Shown: positions 42,872 through 51,658 of the stretch, one piece after another
Numbering within the stretch: the stretch's first letter is position 1
Layout of the letters: each line of letters starts with the position of its first letter
Assembly: GCA_964506785.1 (NCBI GenBank)
Contig: CAZDME010000002.1
Span: 1 to 52,864 of the forward strand
Reading direction: 5' to 3'
From: CAZDME01 sp964506785 [NCBI: uncultured bacterium]
GTDB lineage: Bacteria > CAZDME01 > JAYEMH01
DNA length: 52,864 nucleotides
Position numbers and translations under genes: made by a program
Notes under the pieces: model-generated
Seen by the model: the letters and a program-made list of their open reading frames with translations, nothing else
Told to the model about the DNA's origin: nothing
Database searches by the model: none

Positions 42872-44476
42872 ATGAAGAAGCTTGATAAATCTGGCCGAGA
42901 GGAAAAAGATTTCGATAAAAAAAAGATAACCGAAATCTATGAGGAAACTCTAAAAGGTATTCGGGAAGGAGAAGTAGTAAAAGGTAAAATTGTGAAGATT
43001 CAAAAAGGAGATGTTTATGTCGATGTCAGTTATAAATCAGAAGGAGCAATCGACATAAACGAGTTCCCTGAACCAGCCGCCCTCAAAGTTGGCGACGAAG
43101 TTAACGTCTATATTGAATCGAAAGAGAATGAGGAGGGTAACCTTGTTCTTTCTAAGGTAAAGGCTGATGAATCGAAAAGCTGGCAGTCGGTTTTAGAAAT
43201 TGCCAAGGAGAATCGGGAAATAACCGGAAAGGTCTCCCGGATGGTTAAAGGCGGTTTTATGGTTAATCTGGGTATGGATGCTTTTTTGCCTGCTTCGCAG
43301 GTGGCCCTCCGCCCAGTTAAAAATTTAGCTGATTTTGTCGGGAAAGAATTGAATTTTAAAATTGTCAAAATTGACCGGAAACGTAAAAACGTCGTCGTTT
43401 CCCACCGTAAATGTCTTGAGGAGATTAGAGAAAAAGGACGGGACCAGTTATTAAAAGAAATTAAAGTGGGTGAGGTGAGAAAGGGCAGAATCAAGAACCT
43501 GACTGATTTCGGGGCATTTATTGACCTGGGGGGGATGGACGGCCTGCTTCATATTACCGATATTTCCTGGGGAAGAATTTCTCATCCTTCTGAAGTCCTG
43601 GCGGTTGGAGAGGATATAGAGGTGATTATTTTAGATTTTGATAAAGCGAGAAATCGAGTCTCTTTAGGGTTGAAGCAGAGAACGCCGAATCCCTGGGAGG
43701 GCATTGAAAATAAATATCCCCTGGGATCTAGGGTGAAAGGGAAGGTGGTAAATTTAGTGGATTATGGCGCTTTTGTCGAATTAGAAGAAGGCGTGGAAGG
43801 ATTGATTCATATCTCCGAAATGTCCTGGACGGAAAAATTGGAACATCCTTCAAAAATACTAAAAATCGGAGATAGTATTGAAGCCTTGGTAATTAATCTT
43901 GAAAAAGAAAGCAAAAAGATTTCTTTAAGCATCAAACAATTGGAGACTGACCCCTGGATATTGGCTAAAGAGAAATATCTTCCCCAGGTAAAAGTTAAGG
44001 GAAGAGTGAAAAATATAGTTGATTACGGCGCTTTTGTCGAATTGGAAGAGGGAATAACCGGTTTAATCCATGTTACTGATCTTTCCTGGGGAAAGGTAGG
44101 CCATCCCAAAGATATCTTGAATATTGAAGAGGAGATTGAGGTAGTCGTTTTGGAGGTTAATCCCGATAATAAACGTATTTCTTTGGGCGTTAAGCAGTTA
44201 ACGGAAAATCCCTGGGAGAAAATTTCAGAGAGGATAAATGTTGGCGATAGTGTCTCAGGTATGGTAAAGAAGACAACCAGCTTTGGCATCTATGTCGAAT
44301 TAGAAAAGGATGTAGACGGTTTTGTCCCCAGCGAGGAATTATCCATAGAAGGGGAAAAAAAATCTGCTTCTGATTTTCAGATTGGCGATAAAATAACTGC
44401 CGGGGTGGTTGAATTGATTCCGGATAAGAGAGAAATAAAACTAAGTATCAAAAAATATCTGGGGAGTTCCAAATAG
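42872..44476 (+). CDS. rpsA: 30S ribosomal protein S1
   Basis: mRNA-binding ribosomal protein, 534 residues from the ATG at 42872, which is nine bases after AAAGGAGG; a TTG at 42863 is too close to that site. Six S1 (OB-fold) repeats are seen, starting near VVKGKIVKIQKGDVYVDV, ITGKVSRMVKGGFMVNL, RKGRIKNLTDFGAFIDL, VKGKVVNLVDYGAFVEL, VKGRVKNIVDYGAFVEL and VSGMVKKTTSFGIYVEL. The first two repeats are divergent, as usual for ribosome-binding domains. Its 3' end overlaps the convergent PBP gene by 29 bases. Confidence 0.95.
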   Translation: MKKLDKSGREEKDFDKKKITEIYEETLKGIREGEVVKGKIVKIQKGDVYVDVSYKSEGAIDINEFPEPAALKVGDEVNVYIESKENEEGNLVLSKVKADESKSWQSVLEIAKENREITGKVSRMVKGGFMVNLGMDAFLPASQVALRPVKNLADFVGKELNFKIVKIDRKRKNVVVSHRKCLEEIREKGRDQLLKEIKVGEVRKGRIKNLTDFGAFIDLGGMDGLLHITDISWGRISHPSEVLAVGEDIEVIILDFDKARNRVSLGLKQRTPNPWEGIENKYPLGSRVKGKVVNLVDYGAFVELEEGVEGLIHISEMSWTEKLEHPSKILKIGDSIEALVINLEKESKKISLSIKQLETDPWILAKEKYLPQVKVKGRVKNIVDYGAFVELEEGITGLIHVTDLSWGKVGHPKDILNIEEEIEVVVLEVNPDNKRISLGVKQLTENPWEKISERINVGDSVSGMVKKTTSFGIYVELEKDVDGFVPSEELSIEGEKKSASDFQIGDKITAGVVELIPDKREIKLSIKKYLGSSK

Positions 44477-46673
44477 GTCTTTTTCTCCGGTTTTTATAGC
44501 TTCTTCCAAAACAATTACAGTTCACCTGCGGTTCTCTTCCTTTAATAAAGGGCGCATCAACCTTTTCTAAACAGTAGTCCTGGGCGAGCAGTCCGGTATA
44601 GGGGTCAATCCGGGCGAAAACAATATTTTCCGGCGGGAGAAAAGAAGCGGGTTCTATATTTTCTAATGCTTCCTTCATGAATTTAGCCCAGATGGGGGCG
44701 GCGACCCTGCCGCCGGTTTGTTTTTCTCCCAGGGACATCCGGTTGTCATAACCGGTGTAAACCACGGCGACCAAATCCGGGGTATATCCGGCAAACCAGG
44801 CTTCCGTATAATCGTTTGTTGTTCCGGTTTTCCCCGCCGCCGGCCGGCCGATACGGGCGCGCGTGCCCGTTCCTCTTAAAATTACTCCTTCAAGCATTTT
44901 GGTTAAAATATAAGCTGTTTCTTCCTTAATAATTTCCTTTTGTTGAGCTAAATTTTCTTCCAGGGGATTACCGTTATTATCTAACAGTTCCCTGATGGCA
45001 ATTGGTTTAGTCCAGATGCCACGATTGGCTAAAACGGCATAACCAGAGGCCAGCTCAAGCGGGGTTACCTCCGATGTTCCCAAAGCCAGGGAATAATGGG
45101 CTCCTAACCGTCCCGGGATATTCATCATTTTTTCCGCGCAGGAGACAACATTGTCTACGCCAAGGCGGCTAAGCAATTTAACGGTGGCTACATTCCGGGA
45201 ACGCTCAAGGGCTTTCATCAGCGTCGTCGGACCGAAAAATTCCTTTTCATAGTTTTCCGGAGACCAATAACGTTTCTCCAATGTTTTTATTGCTTCTTCC
45301 TTCTCTTCATCAGTTAATTCAAGATTTAAGGCGAGACTTTCTTTTTCTGTCTCAATAAACCTTTTAAATTTTTCTAATTCCCTTTCGGTCAGAATTTCAT
45401 AAATTTTGTTTTCCTCTAAATCATAAACCAAAGGAGCATCATCAATAACATCAGATGCCTGCCAGCCACGTTCAATAGCCGTGGTATAAACAAAGGGTTT
45501 AAAGGCCGAGCCTGGTTGGCGGCAAGCTTGGACAGCCCGGTTAAAAACCGATTCCTTAAAATCTCTGCCGCCAACCATCGCTTTTATATACCCGGTGTGG
45601 GGGTCTAAAGAAACCAAAGCCCCCTGGAGTTTTGGCGGCTCAAGCGGTTCAAGAGGTTGTTTTTCGCTTAAATCTTTCTCCTCTTTTTTTTCTTCTATCG
45701 GCGGACGATTTTTATCAAAAAATTCCAAGCCTTCGACTAAAGCTTTTTCGGCAATTTCCTGGAGCCGGGGGTCCAGGGTGGTGTAAACCTTCAGGCCTCC
45801 TCGATAAAGCAGATTTTCTCCGTATTTTGCTTCGACATATTTACGGATATATTCAACAAAATAGGGCGCTTTATGATAAGCGCTGGGACGGGCCTCTTTA
45901 AATTCTATGGGATATGCTTGAGCAATTTTTTCATCTTCTCTGGTAATAAGACCGGCCTTTCTCATTCTGGTCAAGACATAATCTCTTCTTTTAAGGGCGC
46001 GTTCTTGATGGCGAAAAGGGGAATAAAAGCCAGGGGCCCGCGGCAAACCGGCTAAAAAGGCTGACTCTGATAAATTTATTTTTTCAAGCGGTTTGGCAAA
46101 GTAATTCCAGCTGGCGGCGGCGACGCCATAGGCGCCCCGTCCAAAATAGATTTGATTAAGATAAAGCTCTAAAATTTCTTCTTTAGAATATTTTTTTTCG
46201 ATTTGCAGGGACAAAATTGCTTCTCTGATTTTTCTCTTTAAGGTCTGTTCCCGGGTTAAAAAAAGATTGCGGGCAAGCTGCTGGGTAATGGTGCTGCCGC
46301 CTTGAATTGTTTCGCCGGCGAGGAAGTTAACCCTTAAGGCGCGGAGGATTCCCCGGAAATCAATTCCCCAATGCCGAAAAAAGTTACCATCTTCAGTAAC
46401 GACGATGGCTTCCTGTACATATTTGGGCACATTTGATAGTGCGGTGAGAATACGTTTCTCGGCAAAAAACTCGGCAATTACCTCGCCATTTTCGGCATAA
46501 ATCCTGGTGATTAAATTGGGCTGGTATTTTTCCAGGGTTTTGACCTGGGCAGATTCCTGAAGGAGAAAATTAACCAAGCCGAATTCAATCCCCCAGGTAA
46601 TAGCCAGGATTATCCCGAAAACATATAACGGCAGGAGCTTTTTTTTCAACATTTCTTTTTGCTCAAATCGCAC
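44448..46673 (-). CDS. Penicillin-binding protein 1A (bifunctional transglycosylase/transpeptidase)
   Basis: Class A PBP of 741 residues that polymerises and crosslinks peptidoglycan. Seen: one N-terminal anchor span (11-38), the GT51 domain with catalytic Glu94 in TEDGNFF and GGSTITQQLARNLFL, a KEEKDLSE-type acidic/proline-rich linker (about 315-345), then the transpeptidase domain with SxxK as SAFK (Ser389, Lys392), SRN, and KTGTT. A Cys-rich C-terminal end (VNCNCFG) is unusual. The GTG at 46673 is the longest start; an ATG seven codons in is an alternative. Its 3' end runs into rpsA on the opposite strand. Confidence 0.95.
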   Translation of the reverse strand: MRFEQKEMLKKKLLPLYVFGIILAITWGIEFGLVNFLLQESAQVKTLEKYQPNLITRIYAENGEVIAEFFAEKRILTALSNVPKYVQEAIVVTEDGNFFRHWGIDFRGILRALRVNFLAGETIQGGSTITQQLARNLFLTREQTLKRKIREAILSLQIEKKYSKEEILELYLNQIYFGRGAYGVAAASWNYFAKPLEKINLSESAFLAGLPRAPGFYSPFRHQERALKRRDYVLTRMRKAGLITREDEKIAQAYPIEFKEARPSAYHKAPYFVEYIRKYVEAKYGENLLYRGGLKVYTTLDPRLQEIAEKALVEGLEFFDKNRPPIEEKKEEKDLSEKQPLEPLEPPKLQGALVSLDPHTGYIKAMVGGRDFKESVFNRAVQACRQPGSAFKPFVYTTAIERGWQASDVIDDAPLVYDLEENKIYEILTERELEKFKRFIETEKESLALNLELTDEEKEEAIKTLEKRYWSPENYEKEFFGPTTLMKALERSRNVATVKLLSRLGVDNVVSCAEKMMNIPGRLGAHYSLALGTSEVTPLELASGYAVLANRGIWTKPIAIRELLDNNGNPLEENLAQQKEIIKEETAYILTKMLEGVILRGTGTRARIGRPAAGKTGTTNDYTEAWFAGYTPDLVAVVYTGYDNRMSLGEKQTGGRVAAPIWAKFMKEALENIEPASFLPPENIVFARIDPYTGLLAQDYCLEKVDAPFIKGREPQVNCNCFGRSYKNRRKRPIWNSPDIF

Positions 46674-46723
46674 ATCCTCTTGAAAACAAACTTTTTCTAA
46701 ATTCGGCTTTTGAACCGCACCCC

Positions 46724-46752
46724 ATAATATCTCACTAAACGCTCTCTGTCAA
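46724..46752 (-). promoter_or_regulatory. Sigma-70 promoter of the PBP gene
   Basis: On the minus strand TTGACA (46747-46752), 17-base spacer, TATTAT (46724-46729). The predicted start is near 46717, about 45 bases before the GTG. Confidence 0.82.
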
Positions 46753-46871
46753 TTTGATTTTTTTATTGCCCTATGCCTGAAATTGTGGTATTTTTAAGTG
46801 CTGTCTAAAAGAGACGGTTTATGCCCCGCGGCAGGCAGGGGAGCCGAATTCAAACCGAGGAAAGTGGACTT

Positions 46872-48110
46872 ATGGCCCATACAGTTGAGAGCCAATTATC
46901 CCTGGTAAAAAGGGGAGTTGAGGAAGTAATTCCAGAAAAAGAGCTGGCGAATAAATTTAAGGAGGCAAGCCGGGGGAAAAGGGCTTTAAGGATAAAATTT
47001 GGGGCTGATCCTACCGCGCCTGATTTGCATTTAGGGCATCTGGTGATTTTACGCAAGCTTAGGCAATTCCAGGAGTTAGGGCATCAAATTACTTTTATCA
47101 TTGGGGATTTTACGGCGATGATTGGCGATCCCAGCGGGAAGATAGAGACCCGTCCAAAACTCAGCCAAAGCGAGATAAAGAAAAATGCGGTTACCTACCA
47201 GAAACAAATATTTAAACTGCTTGATCCCGGAAAGACAGAGGTTCTTTTTAACAGCAGCTGGTTAGGGAAAATGGATGTCAGCTATTTTCTTAAGCTCAGC
47301 TCTCGCTATACCGTCGCCCGGATGTTAGAAAGGGATGATTTCTTTAAGCGTTATAAAGATAAGAAGCCAATTACCATTCTCGAATTTCTATATCCGCTTC
47401 TGCAGGGCTACGATTCGGTAAAGATTCAGGCCGATATCGAAATTGGCGGTTTTGACCAGAAGTTTAATCTCTTAGTCGCCCGGGACCTGCAGCGGGAATA
47501 TAAGCAGGTTCCCCAGGTAGTCCTTATGCTGCCTTTGCTTGAGGGGACCGACGGGGTAAAAAAAATGAGCAAGTCCTACGGGAATTATATCGCTATAAAC
47601 GAACCGGCCCAGACAATGTATGGGAAAATTATGTCTATCCCCGATTCGTTGATAATCAAATATTTTGAACTGCTTACCGATGTTGATAAACAAATCATAA
47701 AAAAAATTAAAGGAGAAGTTTCTCAAGGAAGCTTGAATCCCCGCGATGCCAAGGAGCGTCTGGCCATAGAAATCGTCGGGACTTTTTATCCGGAAAAAGA
47801 AGTAGAAGAAGCCGGCCAGGAATTTAAAAGGATTTACGTAGACAAGACGCTTCCGGCAAAGGTTACCGTCATAAAAAAACTACCGGCAGCTTTAAAAAAA
47901 GAAATAAAAGGGGGTTCTATTTGGCTGGTCCGCCTGCTTACTCAAACCCGCCTGGTCTCCAGCGGAAAAAAAGCCCGCAGCTTAATTACTCAAGGCGGCA
48001 TTCAAATTGACGGCGAAACGATTAAAAATATAGACTATCACCTTGAGCTTTCTCGGGAGCACATCATCAAAGTGGGTAAACACATCTTTAGAAAAATTTT
48101 AGCCCAATAA
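46872..48110 (+). CDS. tyrS: Tyrosyl-tRNA synthetase
   Basis: Class Ic synthetase. I start at the ATG at 46872, with GAGGA about ten bases upstream (412 residues); an upstream ATG at 46821 would add 17 polar residues unlike the family. Seen: KFGADPTAPDLHLGHLVILR (HIGH-type motif), GDFTAMIGDPSGK, the KMSKS at 231-235 in KKMSKSYGNY, and a C-terminal S4 domain (about 345-410) for tRNA binding. It appears to be of the TyrZ-like type with DPTAPDLHLGH. It is divergent from the PBP gene. Confidence 0.94.
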   Translation: MAHTVESQLSLVKRGVEEVIPEKELANKFKEASRGKRALRIKFGADPTAPDLHLGHLVILRKLRQFQELGHQITFIIGDFTAMIGDPSGKIETRPKLSQSEIKKNAVTYQKQIFKLLDPGKTEVLFNSSWLGKMDVSYFLKLSSRYTVARMLERDDFFKRYKDKKPITILEFLYPLLQGYDSVKIQADIEIGGFDQKFNLLVARDLQREYKQVPQVVLMLPLLEGTDGVKKMSKSYGNYIAINEPAQTMYGKIMSIPDSLIIKYFELLTDVDKQIIKKIKGEVSQGSLNPRDAKERLAIEIVGTFYPEKEVEEAGQEFKRIYVDKTLPAKVTVIKKLPAALKKEIKGGSIWLVRLLTQTRLVSSGKKARSLITQGGIQIDGETIKNIDYHLELSREHIIKVGKHIFRKILAQ

Positions 48111-48144
48111 TTCATTCCGTCATTCTTCTACCTATGAAAAACAA

Positions 48145-48855
48145 ATGGATAATTTAACTTTCCCTTCAGAGCCGTTTTCAGTTCAGCCAGAAGCCATATC
48201 AGTTGAGGAAATGCGCTCATTTGACCGATGGGCCGGAGAGATTGGCCTTTCCCCTTTGATTTTAATGGAGAATGCCGGGAGGGCCGTTGCCTGGGCGTCT
48301 AAAAATTTTTTGCCACAGGGGAGAAGGAATCAAGCGGCCGTTTTCTCCGGGCCCGGCAATAACGGCGGTGACGGCTTTGTTGCCGCCAGATATCTTCATA
48401 ATTGGAGGATAAAAACGGATATCTTTCTCCTTGGCGAAAAAGAACATTTAAAAAAAGAAGCAAAGATTAACTTTAAGGTTCTCTTAAATTTAAAAATTAA
48501 ATGCCTCGGGCTAGAAAGCCAGTCTATCCGGCAGGCGGTTTTAGCCGGGTTAAAAGGGTATGATTTAATTATTGACGCTCTTTTAGGAACAGGTTTAAAA
48601 AAGCCGGTTGAGGGAAAATTGTTAGAAATTATTGAAGCCATAAATCAATCCGGGCGTCCGGTAGTGGCGGTGGATATTCCTTCAGGGATGGATGGAGATA
48701 GCGGCGAAATACTCGGAGCCGCTGTCAGGGCGTCCGAAACGGTGACTATGGCTGTTCCCAAAAAGGGATTTCTTAATCCGCAGGCCAAGGCCTATTTGGG
48801 TAAGGTAAGAATAGCTGATTTAGGGATTGCTTATCGAAAAAAAAGGTTAAAATGA
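48145..48855 (+). CDS. nnrE: NAD(P)H-hydrate epimerase (YjeF N-terminal domain)
   Basis: Repairs hydrated NAD(P)H by epimerising the R and S forms. 236 residues covering only the N-terminal epimerase domain; the C-terminal dehydratase of bifunctional Nnr is absent, so the dehydratase must be separate. Seen: EEMRSFDRWA, LILMENAGRAVA, the phosphate-binding GPGNNGGDGFVAAR, IIDALLGTGL, and VAVDIPSGMDGDSG. The ATG has a weak site. It overlaps the next gene by four bases (ATGA). Confidence 0.93.
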   Translation: MDNLTFPSEPFSVQPEAISVEEMRSFDRWAGEIGLSPLILMENAGRAVAWASKNFLPQGRRNQAAVFSGPGNNGGDGFVAARYLHNWRIKTDIFLLGEKEHLKKEAKINFKVLLNLKIKCLGLESQSIRQAVLAGLKGYDLIIDALLGTGLKKPVEGKLLEIIEAINQSGRPVVAVDIPSGMDGDSGEILGAAVRASETVTMAVPKKGFLNPQAKAYLGKVRIADLGIAYRKKRLK

Positions 48856-50375
48856 GTTTAGTCAAGGTATTAGAAGATTCTGCTTATAAATACCCCCGCC
48901 GGGCCGCTCTTATATTCGGGAAACGTAAAATTACCTATCAAAGGCTCACCGAAGATATAAAGCGTGTATCGTCGCACCTCATTTCCCTCGGTTTAAAGCC
49001 CCGAGAAAGGGTGGGATTGCTGCTTAGGAATTCGCCTGAATTCATAATCAGCTATTTTGCTATTTTAAAAGCCGGCGGGATAGTGCTTCCCATAAATAAT
49101 TTTTTACAGGTTGAGGAGATAAAATTTATTTTAGAAGATGCCCAGGCGATAATGCTTATTTCAGAACTTTCGCAGAAAGAGAAAATTTCGGTTCTGCGTT
49201 TAAGGCTGGAACATTTAGAAAAAGTAATTATTGTTGACGGGGAAGTTCCCGATTTAGTTTCTTTTTCTCAATTTCAAGAGGTTCTGCCCTGTCAATGGCC
49301 GAGATTGGATGTCGATGAATTGGCGGTAATTCTTTATACCTCTGGCACCACCGGATATCCTAAGGGAGCAATGCTTACCCATCAGAATCTCTTGTCGAAC
49401 ACGCGTGCCTGCAGTCAATTCATTAAATTCAAAGCTAAGGATTCCTTTATCTGCATTCTTCCGATGTTTCATTCGTTTAGTTTCACGGTCTCTGTCTTAA
49501 TCCCTTTTCTTTTAGGCGGAAAAATTCTTATTTTCGATAAGATGCGGCCGTTCGCGGAAATAATTAAAGGGATAATCTATCATCGAATCACTATTTTTAT
49601 CGGCATCCCGGCTCTTTTTCAAATATTAGCGGAAGTGAAATTACCCTGGTTCTTTAAATTATTTTCTTTTTTGAATCCGGTTAAAATAGCTGTTTCCGGG
49701 GCGGATAAACTCCCGGTAAATGTTTTAGGAGATTTTAATAAAAAATTTAGATTTCCTCTTTTGGAAGGATATGGTTTAACCGAAGCCTCACCGGTAGTTT
49801 CGGTCAACCCCATAGATAAACGAAGAAAGGCCGGCTCGGTCGGTTTGCCTCTCCCTGGAATTCGGGTAAAGGTGGTCGATAAACAGGATAAAAAATTACC
49901 GCCCAATGCCATCGGAGAGTTATTGGTTAAAGGGCCGAATATAATGAAAGGTTACTGGAATCGTCCGCAGGAAACCAAGGCGGTTTTGCAGGAAGGCTGG
50001 CTTTATACCGGTGATATTGCCAAAATCGATGAAGAGGGTTATATCTATATTGTTGACCGGAAGAAGGATTTGATTATTCATCACGGCCTTAACATTTATC
50101 CCCGTGAAGTCGAAGAAGTCCTTTATCGAATACCCCAGGTCAGCCAGGCAGCGGTTATCGGCTTAAAAGAGGAAAGACGGGGAGAAGTGCCGGTTGCCCT
50201 GGTGGTTTTAAATCCAGATAAAGAGATAAGCGAAAAGGATATTATCAATTTTACCCGGCAGCAGTTAGCCCCTTATAAGGTGCCCAGAAAAGTAATTTTT
50301 AGAGAGACACTGCCGAAAACAGCTACCGGAAAAATTGCCAAAAAAGCCCTCAGGGCCGAAATAAATAAGGGTTGA
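48852..50375 (+). CDS. Long-chain fatty acid--CoA ligase / AMP-binding enzyme
   Basis: ANL-superfamily adenylating enzyme of 507 residues. Seen: the P-loop-like motif YTSGTTGYPKGAM, the A5 motif GYGLTEASPV, YTGDIAKIDEEGYIYIVDRKKDLI (A7/A8 hinge region, two stretches), and the catalytic Lys494 in TATGKIAKKALR. The best match in feel is an acyl-CoA synthetase (FadD-like); the acyl substrate is unclear. The coding end contains the -35 element of the next promoter. Confidence 0.88.
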   Translation: MSLVKVLEDSAYKYPRRAALIFGKRKITYQRLTEDIKRVSSHLISLGLKPRERVGLLLRNSPEFIISYFAILKAGGIVLPINNFLQVEEIKFILEDAQAIMLISELSQKEKISVLRLRLEHLEKVIIVDGEVPDLVSFSQFQEVLPCQWPRLDVDELAVILYTSGTTGYPKGAMLTHQNLLSNTRACSQFIKFKAKDSFICILPMFHSFSFTVSVLIPFLLGGKILIFDKMRPFAEIIKGIIYHRITIFIGIPALFQILAEVKLPWFFKLFSFLNPVKIAVSGADKLPVNVLGDFNKKFRFPLLEGYGLTEASPVVSVNPIDKRRKAGSVGLPLPGIRVKVVDKQDKKLPPNAIGELLVKGPNIMKGYWNRPQETKAVLQEGWLYTGDIAKIDEEGYIYIVDRKKDLIIHHGLNIYPREVEEVLYRIPQVSQAAVIGLKEERRGEVPVALVVLNPDKEISEKDIINFTRQQLAPYKVPRKVIFRETLPKTATGKIAKKALRAEINKG

Positions 50376-50400
50376 CAAAATATTTTTACTATGCTATGAT
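50372..50400 (+). promoter_or_regulatory. Near-consensus promoter of the small membrane-protein gene
   Basis: TTGACA (50372-50377, overlapping the stop of the ligase), 17-base spacer, TATGAT (50395-50400), with an extended -10 TGC just before. Confidence 0.85.
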
Positions 50401-50435
50401 TTAAAAATCGTTAAGATTTCAGGGGAGGTGACAAA

Positions 50436-50663
50436 ATGGGAAAGTTTTTAAGCATTGTTGGCGGATTGGTAGCTTTGGTTTTAGGGGTTGTCGGATTAAT
50501 TGCCTGGTGGGATCTTTTTGTCAAGGCTTTGATGGCTACTGTTCCGGCTATTCTTATACTCGGCGGGTTAATAGCTCTAATTGGCGGTATTAACGAATTA
50601 AAAGAATCAGCGGGCAGCAAGAAAAAGGAAGAGCCGGCCAAAGAAGAGCCGCCTAAGGCATAA
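50436..50663 (+). CDS. Small two-span membrane protein of unknown function
   Basis: 75 residues. Two hydrophobic segments (about 4-25 and 31-54) flank the short polar turn WWDLFVK, and a charged Lys/Glu/Pro tail (KKKEEPAKEEPPKA) ends the protein. The first span is Gly-rich (GGLVALVLGVVGLIAW). No family is recognised. A strong AGGGGAGGTG site, near-consensus promoter and a terminator make it a single-gene unit, likely made in quantity. Confidence 0.75.
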   Translation: MGKFLSIVGGLVALVLGVVGLIAWWDLFVKALMATVPAILILGGLIALIGGINELKESAGSKKKEEPAKEEPPKA

Positions 50664-50686
50664 ATAAAATTTTGAATAACTAATTT

Positions 50687-50735
50687 TGCCCTTGTCTATA
50701 AAATCGTGTTTCGTTTACGGCAGGGGCATTTTTTT
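50687..50735 (+). terminator. Intrinsic terminator after the small membrane-protein gene
   Basis: TGCCCTTG (50687-50694) pairs with CAGGGGCA (50721-50728) with one G-U pair, followed by seven T residues. The 26-base loop could hold a further weak stem. Confidence 0.75.
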
Positions 50736-50768
50736 CTTATTTTTCTATTTCCGCTAAGGATGTGAATT

Positions 50769-51476
50769 ATGAAAAAAAAATTAGTTTTTTTTCTGTTTCT
50801 AGCTGTTTTTCTCACATTTCTTTCAGTTGAAGCTAAGATTGATTTTGAAAATCAGCGCCAGGCGATGGTTAAATCCCAGATTGAAGCCCGGGGAATAAGT
50901 GACAGTCGAGTATTGGGAGCGATGAGGCAGGTAGAGAGGGATAAATTTGTCCCGGCAGTGTTTCGTCACCTCTCTTATACGGATCGGCCCCTGTCCATCG
51001 GGAAAGGACAGACTATCTCTCAGCCCTTTATTGTTGCTTTGATGAGTGAATGTTTAGCCTTAAAAGGAGGAGAAAGAGTTTTAGAGATTGGCACCGGTTC
51101 AGGCTATCAAGCGGCAATTCTGGCGAAAATTGCCAAAGAGGTCTATACGATTGAGATTATTCCTTCTTTAGCCCAAGGGGCAAAGAAGCGGTTAGAAGAA
51201 ATGGGGTACAAAAATATAAAGGTGAAGATTGGAGATGGATTTTTAGGCTGGCCGGAATTTGCTCCTTTTGACGGGATTATGGTTACTTGTGCTCCGCCTG
51301 AAGTTCCGCCCCCTTTAATCGAGCAGTTAAAAGAAGGCGGACGGATGGTTATTCCGGTAGGTGAATTCTTTCAGGAACTAAAGGTTTTAGAAAAGAAAAA
51401 AGGAAAAATTATTATCAGGGATGTTATCCCGGTTAGATTTGTTCCTATGACCGGTGAAGGAGCAGAAAAAGAGTAG
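50769..51476 (+). CDS. pcm: Protein-L-isoaspartate O-methyltransferase with signal peptide
   Basis: Repairs isoaspartyl damage by SAM-dependent methylation. 235 residues. Seen: a hydrophobic N-terminal KKKLVFFLFLAVFLTFLSVEA that reads as a signal peptide or anchor, RQAMVKSQIEARGI (the normal enzyme start), GKGQTISQPFIVALM, motif I VLEIGTGSGYQAA, and GGRMVIPVG. Without the leader the length is normal, so the N-terminal extension is an addition. Export is odd because the methyl donor is cytoplasmic; the segment may only tether the enzyme. Confidence 0.92.
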   Translation: MKKKLVFFLFLAVFLTFLSVEAKIDFENQRQAMVKSQIEARGISDSRVLGAMRQVERDKFVPAVFRHLSYTDRPLSIGKGQTISQPFIVALMSECLALKGGERVLEIGTGSGYQAAILAKIAKEVYTIEIIPSLAQGAKKRLEEMGYKNIKVKIGDGFLGWPEFAPFDGIMVTCAPPEVPPPLIEQLKEGGRMVIPVGEFFQELKVLEKKKGKIIIRDVIPVRFVPMTGEGAEKE

Positions 51477-51508
51477 ATAGAGGAAGAAGTATATAAACTC
51501 AACTTTTT

Positions 51509-51537
51509 TTGCTTTCGCTTAATATATATGCTATACT
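51509..51537 (+). promoter_or_regulatory. Promoter of the riboswitch-controlled gene
   Basis: TTGCTT (51509-51514), 17-base spacer, TATACT (51532-51537), with an extended -10 TGC. The predicted start near 51544 is a few bases before the aptamer P1 stem. Confidence 0.7.
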
Positions 51538-51552
51538 TTATGTAAGTTTAGA

Positions 51553-51658
51553 TTCTAGATAAAGGCTACTCCCGGAATGGGAGGCGCAAAGCTACAGTTC
51601 CTGAGGTAAATCCTGAGCTTGTCGAAGGATAGTCGAAGGAAGGCTGAGTTGCCTAGAA
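51553..51658 (+). ncRNA. Predicted c-di-GMP-I (GEMM-I) riboswitch aptamer
   Basis: P1 is TTCTAG (51553-51558) with CTAGAA (51653-51658). Inside, AAAGGC, a CTCCC-GGAAT-GGGAG hairpin and GGCGCAAAGCTACAG match the 5' half of the family, and GGCTGAGTTGCC matches its 3' end. P2 forms from CAG/CTG (51595/51644) and TTCCT/AGGAA (51598/51637). The base equivalent to the ligand-reading G20 is G, favouring c-di-GMP over cGAMP. Differences from consensus are TAC for AAA after GGC and G for A in ACGCAAA. Confidence 0.72.
51611..51640 (+). repeat. REP-like sequence in the riboswitch P2 arm
   Basis: TCCTGAGCTTGTCGAAGGA at 51611-51629 is a partly palindromic word that I recognise as dispersed in many bacterial genomes. 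GTCGAAGGA recurs at 51632-51640, whose AGGA completes the 3' side of P2. Confidence 0.6.

Noticed and set aside
46764-46820. Possible tyrS promoter (TTGCCC-17-TATTTT) or T-box leader.
   Set aside because: The promoter is only a weak match, and no T-box sequence or antiterminator pair is seen; not listed as a feature.
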